A stretch of 64,000 nt of DNA. Source: Otatea glauca (lineage: Eukaryota; Streptophyta; Magnoliopsida; Poales; Poaceae). Of this stretch, positions 20,962 through 33,156 are shown one piece after another. How positions within the stretch are numbered: the first letter of the stretch is position 1; every line of letters begins with the position of its first letter. The notes below the pieces were generated by a model. The model made no database searches, had not been told where the DNA came from, and saw nothing but the letters and a program-made list of their open reading frames with translations. The position numbers and the translations under genes were made by a program. The stretch is from positions 7,933,178 to 7,997,177 of the forward strand of contig CM070717.1 in the NCBI GenBank assembly GCA_036346275.1. The letters run 5' to 3'.

Positions 20962-23863
20962 TGTGGGACCCAAGATTTACCATCCAGAATCTCCTGTGTA
21001 TTTCTGTACTAGTCCCAGATCAGTTGCTAGTACACACAAGTGAAGCAAAGTGATTATCATAACGAGCGTAAGAAGAGAAAACAAAATATAGCATAATCAT
21101 AAATTACGGCCACATGGCTATTTATTACATCTCTGGTCACATGACCAAAGTTCTCAAGCAATGAAACACAAAAAAACAACAAGATAAAACCCAAAAGACA
21201 CCACAGGCGACGACTAGGAGCGCACGCTTAGTTATCTTGGCGATCGCCCACAAGCTCCTCATCATAGAACTCATTGTCTTCAACTGCATCTTGGTAATTC
21301 TCTGATGACAAAATTTTGTGTAGCATGTGAGTACAAAGCGTACTCGCAAGTCCAGGAAAATGCATCATGAAGGGCTTTCCAAGGAAGGCTTAATAGGGTT
21401 CTTTTGCACAAAGCCAGATTTAACAAACATTATTAATAATAATTTTCACAAAGCAGTTTTAACAATTATTTGTACAATTGAAATTATTACTAACTCTAGT
21501 GAAGGTTCCAACTACCAACACTAGTATACAGGCTCTAACCGCCCATTTTTGAAAGATCTTGTTTAACCATCACATGACTCCATCTGTCATGATTCAAAAC
21601 AGGTTCCATCTACCTGATTGGCTCAATCCGCCAAATAAACATTCAAGAGTTCTAACCACTCCCGAATTCCCAAAGCATCAGTTATTTTGAAAACCAAAAC
21701 CAAGTCTACCAGTATGAAAGCATTCTTCGCTTTGCCTTTGACCGTAGGCACGGCTATTCGAATAGATTTACTCTGCAGAGGTGTACAACTTTACCCACAA
21801 GACATGATCATCTCTTTAATGCCAAGCGCTACGAACACACTTCCTTTGGTGTGCCGGCAGAGAGATCATGACAAGGCCTTTACAATGTATACGCCTAACC
21901 CGACCCACCCGCTAAGGTTTCACCGCTGTTAGGGTTCTATCCACCCAGTACAGAAGCCCCCTCTTGCGCCGTGTGAGAAATACGACATGCCTCCATCCGG
22001 CACTCACATTCCACCAACTGGCGAGTCTAAGTTAGGTTTCTACAAATTATTCAGCCAGGTCGTACCCATTATAGACTTGTGGTTGCACGGTAATGCTTAG
22101 AATGGACAGTCATAAGCGTCAGTCCTTAAATTGATTAGGGCGGCTTTCACAAACCAAAACCAGTGCTCCATCCGCACCCGCCCGACAAACCATTCCGCCC
22201 CAACCTGAACCATTTTAATTTTATTTTTATTTTACAATCACAGCAGCAATCACCTTGCTACAGTTTCGATAAAACACATTTCAACAATATTTTAGAATTT
22301 ATCCCACCATAGGCATTTTGATCAACGTCAATCCTAAGCACAGTCTACCGTACTAAACAAGGTTAATCACATAATACATGATTTCATGATTAAATCTTAG
22401 GGTTACAAAGGCATGGTAATCAAACAGCAAGGATGTTATTTCGAAATGGGCATAACTAACATTCTATATTTTAACATCATCGGTTTATGTAAATAGCCAT
22501 GCAAGTTGCAAACTTTTTATAAAACAGTTATAAACAATGGGATCAACGTCGTCAAGGAGACTTGCCTTAAATCAGCGAAGTGCGCTGCGCTGTTCTCGAG
22601 GTCTTCTCCTTCGTCGGCGACGACGACCGCTTCTTCGACTACGCCAAAGCGGTGCATGAAATGAATAAAATAAAATAAATAGAAACTAAAATTATAATAA
22701 AAATACTGGCAGATAGAGGATGAATTTAGATGAATTTTGAAATTTGAATCACTCGATTCGAGTTGACGGAGGAGAAACAATTGTTTGAAGTTGAATCGAA
22801 AGAAAAAACAGAAAAACACCGTAGCGGCCTTTGTTCATTCGCGAAACAGAGCGAAACCATGGCGCATGGGGATAGGGCCAGTAGGCGGCCAGTGAAATGG
22901 AAGATAGGGTGAGCATCATGAAGAGCTCGGCGCCGCGAATCCAAAGGTGAGACCGGTTTGAAGAGGCTTACCAGGAGACGGCGAATCGACGCCGCAAAGA
23001 TGGTTAGGCCGACGATGTTCAAGCGTCAAATTCGTCGCCGCCCTGTAATAAACCCAAATTTTCTTTAGGGCTTTTGATCTTTGCGACAAGATGCACAAAA
23101 TGACGCGAACGGAATTTGATTTGGCTCACCGGATCAAAAGTTGGCTCGCCGGTGTCTTTCGTCGACGTTGGGCTGCGGTTTTGCGAGTTTTGGAAAAGAA
23201 AATCTTGAATCAAAGGGGCAAAGTGAGCATGGGGTAGAGCACAGCAAGGCGAAGCTTTTGAGTACCCGACGCCCGGTGAGGTGAAAAGCGCCGAGATAAT
23301 GACCGAGCAATAAATTGTCATTAACGCTTAATTGCGGCCGTTTTCGCCGGATTAAGGATGGGTAGCGCGGGAATTGAATCCTTGCATCAATACGGTCGCA
23401 TAGCGCTTCAACTCTCCCTTGATTTGATGCGAAAATGAAGAAGTTATAAACATTTTTCTCTTTTCGACATTGGAGAGAGTGCTACGGAGAACACAGTAGC
23501 TGGAGGTTGAAGACGCCACTTTGTAGCTCGACATGTGGGTCCAAATAAATAGTCTTTGAGAATAAAGCGCGAAGGATAAAATAGCAAAGAGACTCTATAA
23601 ATCTTGGAAAATTTTCCAAAATCATTATAGAATATTTGAAACCTAATTCAATGTATTTTGAGATTTTGGAGCATTTTGGAACTCGGGTGAAATTTTGGAT
23701 AAGGACGGAATATGAAATTTTAACTGCGGACAATAAAGAATTGAACTCCAGTTTCGGGAGGATATGGATGCCAGGTTAATTAGAACACCGAGGAAGATCC
23801 AAATTTTGAATTTAATAAATTTTAAAATAATTTTTGGAACAACAGAAAATCTGGGATGTTACA
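20962..23863 (-). mobile_element. Solo LTR of a Ty3 element, reverse orientation
   Basis: This 2,902-bp unit has TG...CA ends (plus strand TGTGGGACCC...GGGATGTTACA) and is flanked by TAACT at 20957-20961 and 23864-23868. It is absent from the 3' LTR of element 2 at the matching point (near 47700). There is no PBS, PPT or internal coding. Its minus-strand start TGTAACATCCCAGA and the ACTAGTCCCAG block near 21008 resemble the LTR of element 1, so it is a related family. It formed by LTR-LTR recombination after insertion into element 2. Confidence 0.93.
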
Positions 23864-24225
23864 TAACTACATCTATAATACACTATAAGACTTGCTGAGT
23901 ACACATTGTACTCAATCATGCTATGAATGTTGTTTTAGGTGAAGATATCGATTACCCCGATGATCTTTACGATGATTCAGGATTTGGGGGTTATGATGAC
24001 GATGTTTTCTAGGGCTTTACCTTGTCTGTTGCCTGAGGGTGAATGGGCATACTACAAGAAAAATAAAGTTTCCGGTGCTGCTTTTCGAGCTTTTGGCTTG
24101 TAAAAATAATACTTTGTAATTTCAAGACGCTTAGCATGTGAAATATTATTGTGTATGGGTGTGATTTCAATTTGTAATATGTGCGTGCTAGCCACTGATC
24201 ATGGGACTAGTACTGTCTCCACAGG

Positions 24226-24610
24226 CACTACAAGAATCAAGGAAAAATTCGTGGGTTTTTTAAATTCGTGGGCCCAAAAAAAAACTCACGAATTTATTTA
24301 TTTAAATTCCTCGGTTTGAATAAAACGCACGTTTTCAATTAAATTCGTAGGCTAAAATGAAACCCACGAATTTAAACATTTAAATTCGTGGGCCAAAATG
24401 AAACCCACGAATTTAAACATTTAAATTCGTGGGCCAAAAATTACCCACGAATTTAAACATTTAAATTCGGGGGCCAAAAATTACCCACGAATTTAAATAT
24501 TTAAATTAAATGGCCAAAAAATACCCACAATTTAAACTTTAAATTCGTGGGCCAAAAAACTCACAATTTAAAATTTTATATTCGTGGGCCAGGCATACCA
24601 CGCAATTTAA
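24226..24610. repeat. Left subterminal repeat array of the CACTA element
   Basis: Units of about 40 bp each pair AAATTCGTGGG with its inverse CCCACGAATTT across a 10-14 base spacer, so each unit can fold on itself. By eye I see five exact direct and four exact inverted copies of the 11-mer, plus degenerate ones. This is the expected binding zone for the element's TNPA-like protein. Confidence 0.9.
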
Positions 24611-24639
24611 GCTGGGAAAAAACCCTACCACATTTGCCC

Positions 24640-25625
24640 GCCAAACGCTGCTCGCCTCGCCTCGCCTGCCGCGCCGCGCGCCGCCTACAGCGCGCGCCGC
24701 CCGCTGCGCGCGCCCCGCTGCCGCGCCCGCCCGCCCCCGACCATCGCCCGCCCTTGCCGCCGCCCCTTGCTTCGCGCCGCTTTGGCGCGCCGCCCGCTCG
24801 GCGCGCTTAGAACCACCGCCCGGCCGCCAACCGCCCGCTGGCGCGGCTGCCGCTCGGCGAGCCGAGACCCGCCGGTCGGCCACTGCGCATCGACCGCCGC
24901 CCGCCTGCTCGCCGCCGCGCCGCCGCGCCGCCGCTCGCGTCGCCGTCGCCCGCCGTGCCCCGCCATCTCCGCCCGCCGCGCCGCCCGGCCGCCGCCTTCG
25001 TATTGCCCTCCCTCCGTGACGCCGCGCCCGGCCGGTCGCCTGCCATATTGCCCTCCCGCCGCGACGCCGTTCGGCGGTCGCCTGCCGCTGTTGCCCGGCC
25101 GCGACGCCGCCTCGGCGGCCGCCTCTTTGTGCTCCCCACGCGCGACCTCCGCCGGCCGCCGCCGCCCGCGCTCCCCGCCGCGACTCCGCCCGGTCGGTCG
25201 CCTGCTGCAGCCCCGCGACCGCGGCGCCGCCCGATCGGCCGCCTTGCTTGCGCTGCCCGCCGCGACTACGCCCGGCCGGGCCGCCTGCCACGCTGCCCCG
25301 GCCAGCGGCGCCGCCCGGCTGGCGTTGCCCTCGCCGGTCGGCCGCCCTCACGCGCTACCGCCCTCCCGCCGTCCACCAGCGCCGTCGCCCGCTGCCGCTG
25401 CGCGCCGCCGCCCGCCGCCACCCGGCCGCCCTCTGCCCGTGCCACCGCCGCCTCGCTCGATCGCCCGGCGTCGCCCGCCTACCCGGGCGGCGCCCCACCC
25501 CCGCCCTGTCGCCGCCCACGCCACCGCCCGCGCCATCGTCGGCGCCGCCCGCCAGTGCCGCCTCGCCGTCGCTGGCGCCACCCGCCTCCCGGACCCTCCG
25601 CGACGCCCCACCGGCGTTGGAGAAG
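24640..25625 (+). other. Extremely GC- and CpG-rich leader of the CACTA element
   Basis: Almost 1 kb of C-rich, CpG-dense DNA made of short CGCC/CCGC motifs, in strong contrast to the AT-rich DNA on both sides. It is open in several frames on both strands because stop codons are rare at this composition; the translations are Arg/Ala/Pro low complexity and are not believable proteins. It ends at a donor-like GAAG|GTATAT at 25626 followed by an AT-rich intron-like stretch, so it is probably the untranslated first exon or promoter of the transposase gene, as in other CACTA elements. Confidence 0.7.
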
Positions 25626-26129
25626 GTATATTCGTCTCTTTTTATATTCGTTTAAAGTTATTTCATCTCATTTTATATTATTGCATATGATATATATATT
25701 TTTATTTTCTCGCTGCCGTTGTATATAACATTAGAGTTTAGGGTTTGTGTCGAGCGTAGAGAGCATAGGCGTCATTGTTCGGAACGGCGCATCTCACATT
25801 TGCTTGTGAGGTGCGCGGTTCGAGAATTGTCCGTATTTTGGACGGCCGAGAATGTTGGTTGTTGCATAGGGCACTGTGGCGTGTGAGCGATCGAGCGTGA
25901 TTTCGGCCACATAACCTGTTGTTCTCCGCGCTTTTGACATCGGCGTGCGTTTGGAGAACAACGGGGTTATCTTCTTCAAATTTCGTTGATTTCGTACCGC
26001 ACGTCACAGGTCGCATGCAATAGCCTCCATTCTTGGGTGGGTTTAGGCCAAATCTTTCCTAATAGGGTTGTCTTTGTCACCTAAGCCACGGTCGTATGTT
26101 GACATTGTTTCATTTGTTTAGCTTTGATA

Positions 26130-29100
26130 ATGGGTGACGATCGAAGGGCGATGTATGACGGATGGAGGAGTGATGGGGGGCACTCAAGGGAATGGGGGCA
26201 GATCACGGATGCTTTCTTGAAGCAAGCATTCGCTGGAGGAGCTGAATATGTGTATTGCCCGTGTACCCTCTGCGAGAATAACAGCTACTACAGCAAGGAT
26301 ATAGTGCAGTATCACATTTGCAAAAATGGGTTCATGCCTGACTATTTGGTGTGGCACCGTCATGGAGAGGCCGCGAGGCGGGCTATCAAGACGCGAAGAG
26401 ATCTTTGGACCATGTGGAGGATCACGACCGGATGGAAGACATCTTTGGATGATCTTGGCGGGGGTGAATTTAACTCGGGAGGGGTCACGGCGGAGGAGGT
26501 TAAGGAATTCTATAGGCTACTTGGCGCCTCGGACGAGAAGTCGCATGACTTGACCAATGTGACCGATCCTGCGGCGGTTACACGGCTTATGTCGATGAAG
26601 TCGAAGTTCAACTTTTCGAACAAATGCTTCAACGCTTTGCTTGAACTAATGAATGATGTCCTTCCGCCTAACCACAAGATGCCAAAGGATTTGTACCAAT
26701 CGAAAAAGTTGATGGCCGGCCTCAGGATGAATTACCAGAAGATTGATGTGTGCGAGAATAATTGCATGCTGTTCTGGAAGGATCATGACAACGATACCCA
26801 TTGTATGCATTGCGGTAAATGCAGATTCGTTGAGGTGGTAGATGAGGAAGGGTATCAGTGACTACAAAGGTCGCGAGTAAACAGCTTTGGTACATGCCGA
26901 TCACGGATAGGCTTAAACGGCTGTACATGTCAAAAGAAACAGCGAAACATATGCGGTGGCACAAAGAAGGTAAACGTGAGGACCAAGACCTGGATATGAT
27001 GGTCCATCCGTCTGATGGCGAGGCATGGCAGGCATTGGACCGATTCGATCCTGCATTTGCAAGCGACCCTAGGAGTGTCCGCCTTGGTTTGTCCACGGAC
27101 GGTTTCACACCTTCAAAGACAAGCGCTAGCCCCTACTCTTGTTGGCGGTCTTCATCATGCCATACAATCTTCCACCGAGATTTGCTTGAAAGAGGGGTTC
27201 ATATTCCTTGCTCTTGTCATTCCAGGCCCTAAGCATCCAGGGAAGGATCTCAATGTGTTCATGCGGCCCTTAATTGATGAGCTGAAGAAGTTGTGGCGAG
27301 GAAAAGGCATACGACAGCGTTGGTGGCAGAGTTTACCTTACGAGCCGCATACACGTGGTCGGTCCATGATTTGTTGGCATATGGCATTTGGGCGCTGGTG
27401 TGTTCATGGTCGCTGTGTTGTCCAATTTGTATGGTGACTACGATGCATTGAGGCTCACGCCGCGGTAAAAGATCACATTCTTCGATTGCCATCGGCGATG
27501 GCTTCCGTGAGGCACCCTTTTAGAACGACGCCAAAGCATTTGAAAAGGATGAAAGTTAAAAAGGGCGCCGGCGACTCACGGGAGAGGAGATAGCCGAGTG
27601 GCATAGTCGGCATGCGATCTACTAAGTGGGTTTCAGGCTATGGAAAGGAGCACAACTGGACTCATATTTTTTTCTTTGGGAGCGCCTTACGCGAAAGCTT
27701 TGATTCGCCGCATAACATAGATTTGATGCACCAAGAGCGCAATGTGGCGAAAGCATCATAAGCATGGTGTTTGATGTAACCGACAAAACAAAGGATAACG
27801 TGAGTGCTAGGAAAGACATGGGTGATCATTGTGCTAGGCCGTGGCTCGAGGTTAAAGTTGGTTTAAATGGGAATGAGAGCCGCCACGAGCTCCATCTTGT
27901 GTGAAGCCGAAGACCGTAAACAGATTTTGAGGTGGTTGAAAACTCTAAAGTTTCTCGACCGCTATGCATCTAACATAAAGCGAGTGTGAATGTCGACCGT
28001 AAGCTAAACGGGCTAAAGAGTCATGATTACCATATTATCATGGAAAGACTTGTTCCGGTAATGTTTCGTGGCTATTTTGATAATGAGTTGTGGAGGATGT
28101 TGGCCGAGCTCAGTTACTTATATAGGCAGATATGCGGTAAGGAAATCTCTAAGACGTTGATGCGAGAAGTTAGAGAAGGGAATTCCATTGCTTGTATGCA
28201 AGTTGGAAAAACTTTCCCACTGGTTTTATGAATGTGATGCAACACTGCTGGTGCATCTACCTTGAAGCGAAGGTTGGAGGTCCCGCGTGATTCGGATGGA
28301 TGTATAGTCGGGAAAGGGAGTTGAAAAAGCTTAGAGCTACGATGCGCAACAAGGCAAGGGTAGAGGGTGTATCGCAGAGGCTTATGCAAGTAAAGAGATC
28401 ACAAACTTCTCAACAAAGTATTTCACGCAAGCACAACGTGAATGTCCGTAAGAATCGATGCCGTGCGCGGAAGAAGAACCGTTGAGCGAACTTAAGCTTT
28501 TTCAATGCAAGGGTCAACTGTTGGGTCGTATTAACGCACACCATGTTGAGTATGAGGAGTGGAACATGGCCATGCTTTACATGTTCACTAACATGGTAGA
28601 AGTTGAAAAATATTTTGAGTAAGTGACTTTTCTCAATTATGTTTTCAACATTTCGATGTAGTGTCCTTTTAACCCGAGAATAAATGGCCAGAGTATTTGA
28701 CAAAGAAAATTGGAAGTCAACTCGACAACCCACAACTAAGCAATTGGATAACCTACGTCGTGATGGGTTGAAAGGCGGCCCAAGCCGTGCAATGGTTCCG
28801 TCAACATGTAATTTGACTATTTATTCATTTTTCTAAAATGAATTGTTGTAGTAACTTAATATTAGACTAACTTGATGATGAATGTTGCTATATAGTGTAT
28901 GCGTGATGCCTCCGTCCATGAGGATCTCCGACAGCTCTCACATGGTGATGTGGCGGCAAGGAGCTATAGTCATTGTGATGTGAGCGGGTTCCGTTTTGAG
29001 CGTGAAATTAGAAGCTAGCCGTCCACTTGCGGCCACTTCAAACAGCGGAGTAGTCACAACGTCATCCGATTCCCCAAGCGATATATTAGACTACTACGGT

Positions 29101-29551
29101 GTTGTACAAAACATAATTGAGTATACCTTTGGGGGTGGCAAAGATCTGAAGGTCGTGTTTTTTGATTGCCATTGGTTCGATCCACACAACGGCACACGTG
29201 TCGATGACTTTGGGATGGTGGAGGTGAAGCACAGTTCGCGGCTTCAGGGCCATATCAATAACATCGTGCTTGCACATCAGGTTGAGCAGGTGTACTACCT
29301 GAGCTATCCTCACCGTAGCTTGAAGGCTTGGTGGGTTGTATTTAAAGTTAACCCTGAAGTATACCCTCCTGGGGATGTTTCGTATGTGGCAAGTAACGTA
29401 GAGGATGATGTGGGTGATGTATATCAAGAAGAAGCTATAGGGGATTCTTTCCTTGTCTCCGACGGGGCAGGACTCGATCAATTACCTACCGATGCCACAG
29501 ACGTAATAACAGATGAACCCGGCCCGTCACGGAAACGCCTCAGAAGTCAGT
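26130..29551 (+). pseudogene. TNP2-type CACTA transposase, decayed
   Basis: The start ATG is at 26130 (MGDDRRAMYDGW). Residues 20-80 form the transposase-associated domain (YCPCTLCENN, QYHICKNGFMPDYLVW, HGEA). The TNP2 catalytic region follows from about 26600 (NHKMPKDLYQSKKL, CMHCGKCR) to 27430 (PITDRLKRLYMS, SDGEAWQALDRFDP, VRLGLSTDGFTP, LALVIPGPKHPGK, ending in a GAGVFMVAV-type segment). Frames change near 26860, 27140 and 27300 by small indels. 27986-28230 encodes a DUF4218-like block (LKSHDYHIIMERLVPV), 28510-28620 another TNP2 tail piece (INAHHVEYEEWNMAML), and 28996-29551 a DUF4216 domain (DLKVVFFDC, WFDP, VDDFGMVEVKHSS, QVYYLSYPH) ending EPGPSRKRLRSQ. The stretch 27450-27980 is too damaged to read in one frame. 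Confidence 0.88.
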
Positions 29552-31579
29552 AAGGATTGCACGTCTTCAAGCACGTCTCAATGAAATCTGAGTCGCGAGC
29601 GATTAAGCGCCGACAACTTTTGATATGTATATTTTGTAAGATTATTGTTGCCTCGTTCATTTCTACAAGTCATTGTTGTCTCCTTCATTTTTTACATGTT
29701 ATAGTTGTCTCATTCTTTTTTGCAAGTTATTGAAAATTATTTGTAAACCCTGTATACTAACTCTTGTCAAATTTGAACAGATGAGTATGTTCAGGCATCA
29801 GGTTGACAAGCTTAAAGGCAAGTTCGTGGTCGTCCTCGGAAGGTCGAGGAGCAAGGGTTACGATGGTCGGGACTCGGCGGTGGCAGCGCCATATTTCTTT
29901 GGCGGCGCAGATTAGACAATGGCAGAGCAGCTCCAAAGGTGCTTCGATGGCGAGCACGAGAACAAAGCGCGGGAGCGACCACGGGAGGGCGAGGCGGTAG
30001 GGGTTGCGGAGGAGGCGGTTGGGATGTGAGCATGGCGACATGGGCGAGGCGACGACGAGGAGGTCGTTGGGGTGGTGGCGGTGGGGCAGACAGATCTGAT
30101 GCGACGCCGAGGCCGAGGCGGCGGCAGATCAGAGTTGGAGGCGACCTTAGAGCGATTGAAGAGGGCGGGTCTTCTTGGTACCATCGGTATATGTGTAGTA
30201 TTGGATTATCATTTAATCTCCATATTTACATTGTAATGTCTATGAACTAATTATTTGCATTTGAGGTTTAGTAAAACCGTCTCGATTCGTTCGAGATGCA
30301 ACCCGGCCGATAGGAGGTTGATAGAGTACACGGGAGCAGTAATGATTATATCTTCTCTTTTAGCATTAGCTAGGTGACAACTTATTGTTTTGATGCATCT
30401 TTGTCTTGTATTTTGTTGTAGGCCTTTGGAAAGAGCCGGGTTGGTGCAGGGACGAGGCCACATTACAAAGGTTAACGGGGAAAGATTCACGCCCACAACT
30501 AGGAAGCACTTGGGCGTTGAAGGAGAACGTGGAAGGAGGCGAAGACAACCAAACATGTCGGAAGCGCATGTGGGCTGGCCACAGGTGAGTTTGCGTTATG
30601 TATTTACTCTATTTGAGTTTTGCTTTAAATGTAAGTACAATTTGAGGTGTGTGATTATATGCGGGAGAGGTTCCGCCTTGAGAGCGAAGACGATTACAAC
30701 GCTTTGAAGAAGGCCAAAAGCGTCTTCAACAGGCGGCACAAAAGGTTGTCGGAGATTCATTCAAACAATGCACGCATTCAAGCTGTCATCAATTTTACAA
30801 GAGGGTGAAGAAGGTGAACATGAGAAGAGGACCGAGGCGAGGAGGATACACTGACAGAACAAGAGTATCTCGAGCTCGGTCGATTGGATAATGAAGGACA
30901 TGGAGGCTTGGAGGTGGATGTGTGCAGTCTTGGGGTCGGAGGATTTTCAAGAAAAATCAAATAGAAATCGAGGGAGCAGAAGAAGTAGATTGGGAAGCAC
31001 AAATGCAGTGTGACGGACACATTGGCCTAGAGCAACGCATGGTAAATATCGGTATTATAATTGTTAGTGAATTTGTCACTATGTTTATAACTTTGCATCG
31101 TAGGAGGTGAAAGTGGGAGTACTCCCACTTTTGTGGAAGTTACATCCGGGGCACCAAGGCGAGGATCCACAAAACCGGATGTGTTGTGCGGCAGCGGGGC
31201 TAGTGAGAGGATGGTAAGTATAAATGACACAATATGTTTTGTGCAAATTTACATCTAGGAGCACCAAAATCTTTGTTTTGTAGGCGTCATATGCGAGAAC
31301 AAATGACACAACGTCATGGGCCGGAGGTTGATTGGAGGGCCGCACGGTCGATGTGGAAGCGTTGTACCACGTTGGAGGGCCTAAAGCATGGGAGGTTCGT
31401 TAATAAAACTGATTTTATTTGTTTTCGCTCTACTAAGGGAAAAAAATTGCATGGTCACATTTCAGTATATATCGTTTGTAGGTGGGCCATGGGGGATGGA
31501 GTTGTGGAATGCGATCGTCCTCCACGAGGCTCGGTTTCCTCATAGGGGAGTGCTCGCTCGTCGAGGTCCATACGGAAGC

Positions 31580-31675
31580 ACAAGCGCACGAGGAGGCTCG
31601 TGAAGCGCGAGAGGAGGCTCGTCAAGCGAGAAGAGTCTCGTCAAGCACGAGAGGAAGCTCGCAGGCCGAGAAGAC
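31580..31675. repeat. Short degenerate tandem repeats encoding an Ala/Glu/Arg helix
   Basis: Imperfect 24-27-base units built around GAGGCTCGT and GCGAGAG encode EEAREAREEARQARR. They fit a coiled-coil segment in the second CACTA gene. Confidence 0.7.
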
Positions 31676-31916
31676 TCGAATACATGAAAATGTATCTGCG
31701 GTACAATCTCAACTTTGAACAAAATGCTCAAGTTTACATTTGTGATTAAAATCTAACAAACAATCTATATCAAGACAATCTGTCACAATCTCTTGGACCT
31801 AACGTGCCAGTGTTTCGCTCTCCTGTTCCGCAGGTAAAGATACTTGAGTTCATTACTCTTTAATTCACTTAGCTCGTAAAATCACGAATTCACAAACTGG
31901 ACTTTTATGTCATAGG

Positions 31917-32400
31917 GCTCCCAGCCACCTCCCTTCTACATGTTTTCTCCGCACATGCAGCCACCACCACAAGGAGAAGCATCACAGGGTGCTCAGCCTC
32001 CCCCGGCGTCCTTCATAAACCCTACTGGGATGCAGGCACCACCCCTAGGAGATGCACCTCAGGTTATATGATATTCTCATGCATTCTTTATTTTCAAAAA
32101 CTCTATTATGTGTACTTCATATCACAAACTATGATCCACAGAGCTCCCGACCTCCTCCTCCTTTCTACATGTTCAATCCACAGATCAAACCACCTTCTAC
32201 AGAGAGGCACCACGGTAAAGACGGATCGGTTCAATTCGTTATTTAAAATTTGAATGAATGATTTATATGTGGCATGATGTACTGTCTATGCCTTACAGGC
32301 TCCCGACCTCCAAACCCGTTCTACATGTACCCACCACCTATGCCAAGCCAAGGAATGCCTATGTACTTCCGTGGGCCTGCTGACCACCTTAGACGACACC
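31917..32400 (+). repeat. Three tandem proline-rich exons sharing a PPxFYM motif
   Basis: Exons at about 31917-32062, 32141-32215 and 32299-32400 each follow an acceptor-like AG and begin with GCTCCC(A/G)(G/A)CC, coding SQPPPFYMFSPHMQPP, SRPPPPFYMFNPQIKPP and SRPPNPFYMYPPPMPS. The exon starts and the FYM(F/Y)xP core are shared while the introns differ. I infer duplication of one exon with its flanking splice sites. Confidence 0.75.
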
Positions 32401-32462
32401 ACATGTATGGATGTCGAAAATATTATAAGTTTGCGACACGAGCTAAGTTTGTCAATTCTTGT

Positions 32463-33156
32463 ACAAATTGCCGCTTTTGGATGTGTGATTGATTATCTAA
32501 GGATCTGCTAGAATGTCTCATACGGTTTGAGAGATTGGTATATATATTATAAGCGTAAATGTTTCTTTGTCTGCTTGAGTGGATGTCCTATTTACTAGAG
32601 AGGTCATGCGAAATTTTGTACATTTCAATGACTTAGTTTTAAGCGGTTTGAAAGAGTTGAAAGGTTGGTTTGGTCTTTTAGTAGAGGTAGTAGGTTTGGT
32701 GTCTCGTTTGTTAATTTTTCGTTAGCTTGAACTTTGTTGTGGAGTTTGATGTATGACTTGGTGAGCTACCTGCCCCATCCCTTCCTTTCTCTTGCTCAAA
32801 TTTAGGAACATACAAATTGCCGTTTTGGATGTGTGATTGATTATCTAAGGATGCGAGAGGATTTGCACTGCTAGAATGTCTCCTTAAACCAATTAAGTTA
32901 TCGGTTTGAGAGATTGGTATATATATTATAACTGTAAATGTTTCTTTGTCTGCATTTGAGTGGATGTCCTATTTACTAGAGAGGTCATGCCGAAATTTTG
33001 TACATTTCAATGACTTAGCTTTTAGTAGAGGTAGTAGGTTTGGTGTCTCGTTTGTTAATTTTTCGTTAGCTTGAACTTTGTTGTGGAGTTTGATGTATGA
33101 CTTGGTGAGCTACCTGCCCCATCCCTTCCTTTCTCTTGCTCAAATTTAGGAACATA
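32463..33156. repeat. Tandem duplication of about 349 bp in the CACTA 3' region
   Basis: Copy 1 is 32463-32811 and copy 2 is 32812-33156; both start ACAAATTGCCG and end CAAATTTAGGAACATA. Copy 2 has a few short insertions and one deletion of about 45 bases near 33017. A third, more diverged copy lies at 34362-34640. Confidence 0.92.

Noticed and set aside
24539..25690. Long open frames on both strands in the GC-rich block (Arg/Ala/Pro/Gly-rich, up to about 300 codons)
   Set aside because: Stop codons are rare at this composition, frames overlap on both strands, and translations are low complexity without domains. Treated as a GC-rich leader.
29757..30250. Overlapping ORFs on both strands around 29.8-30.2 kb
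   Set aside because: GC-rich shadow frames; only the plus-strand start at 29781 fits the position of the second CACTA gene, and even that breaks quickly.
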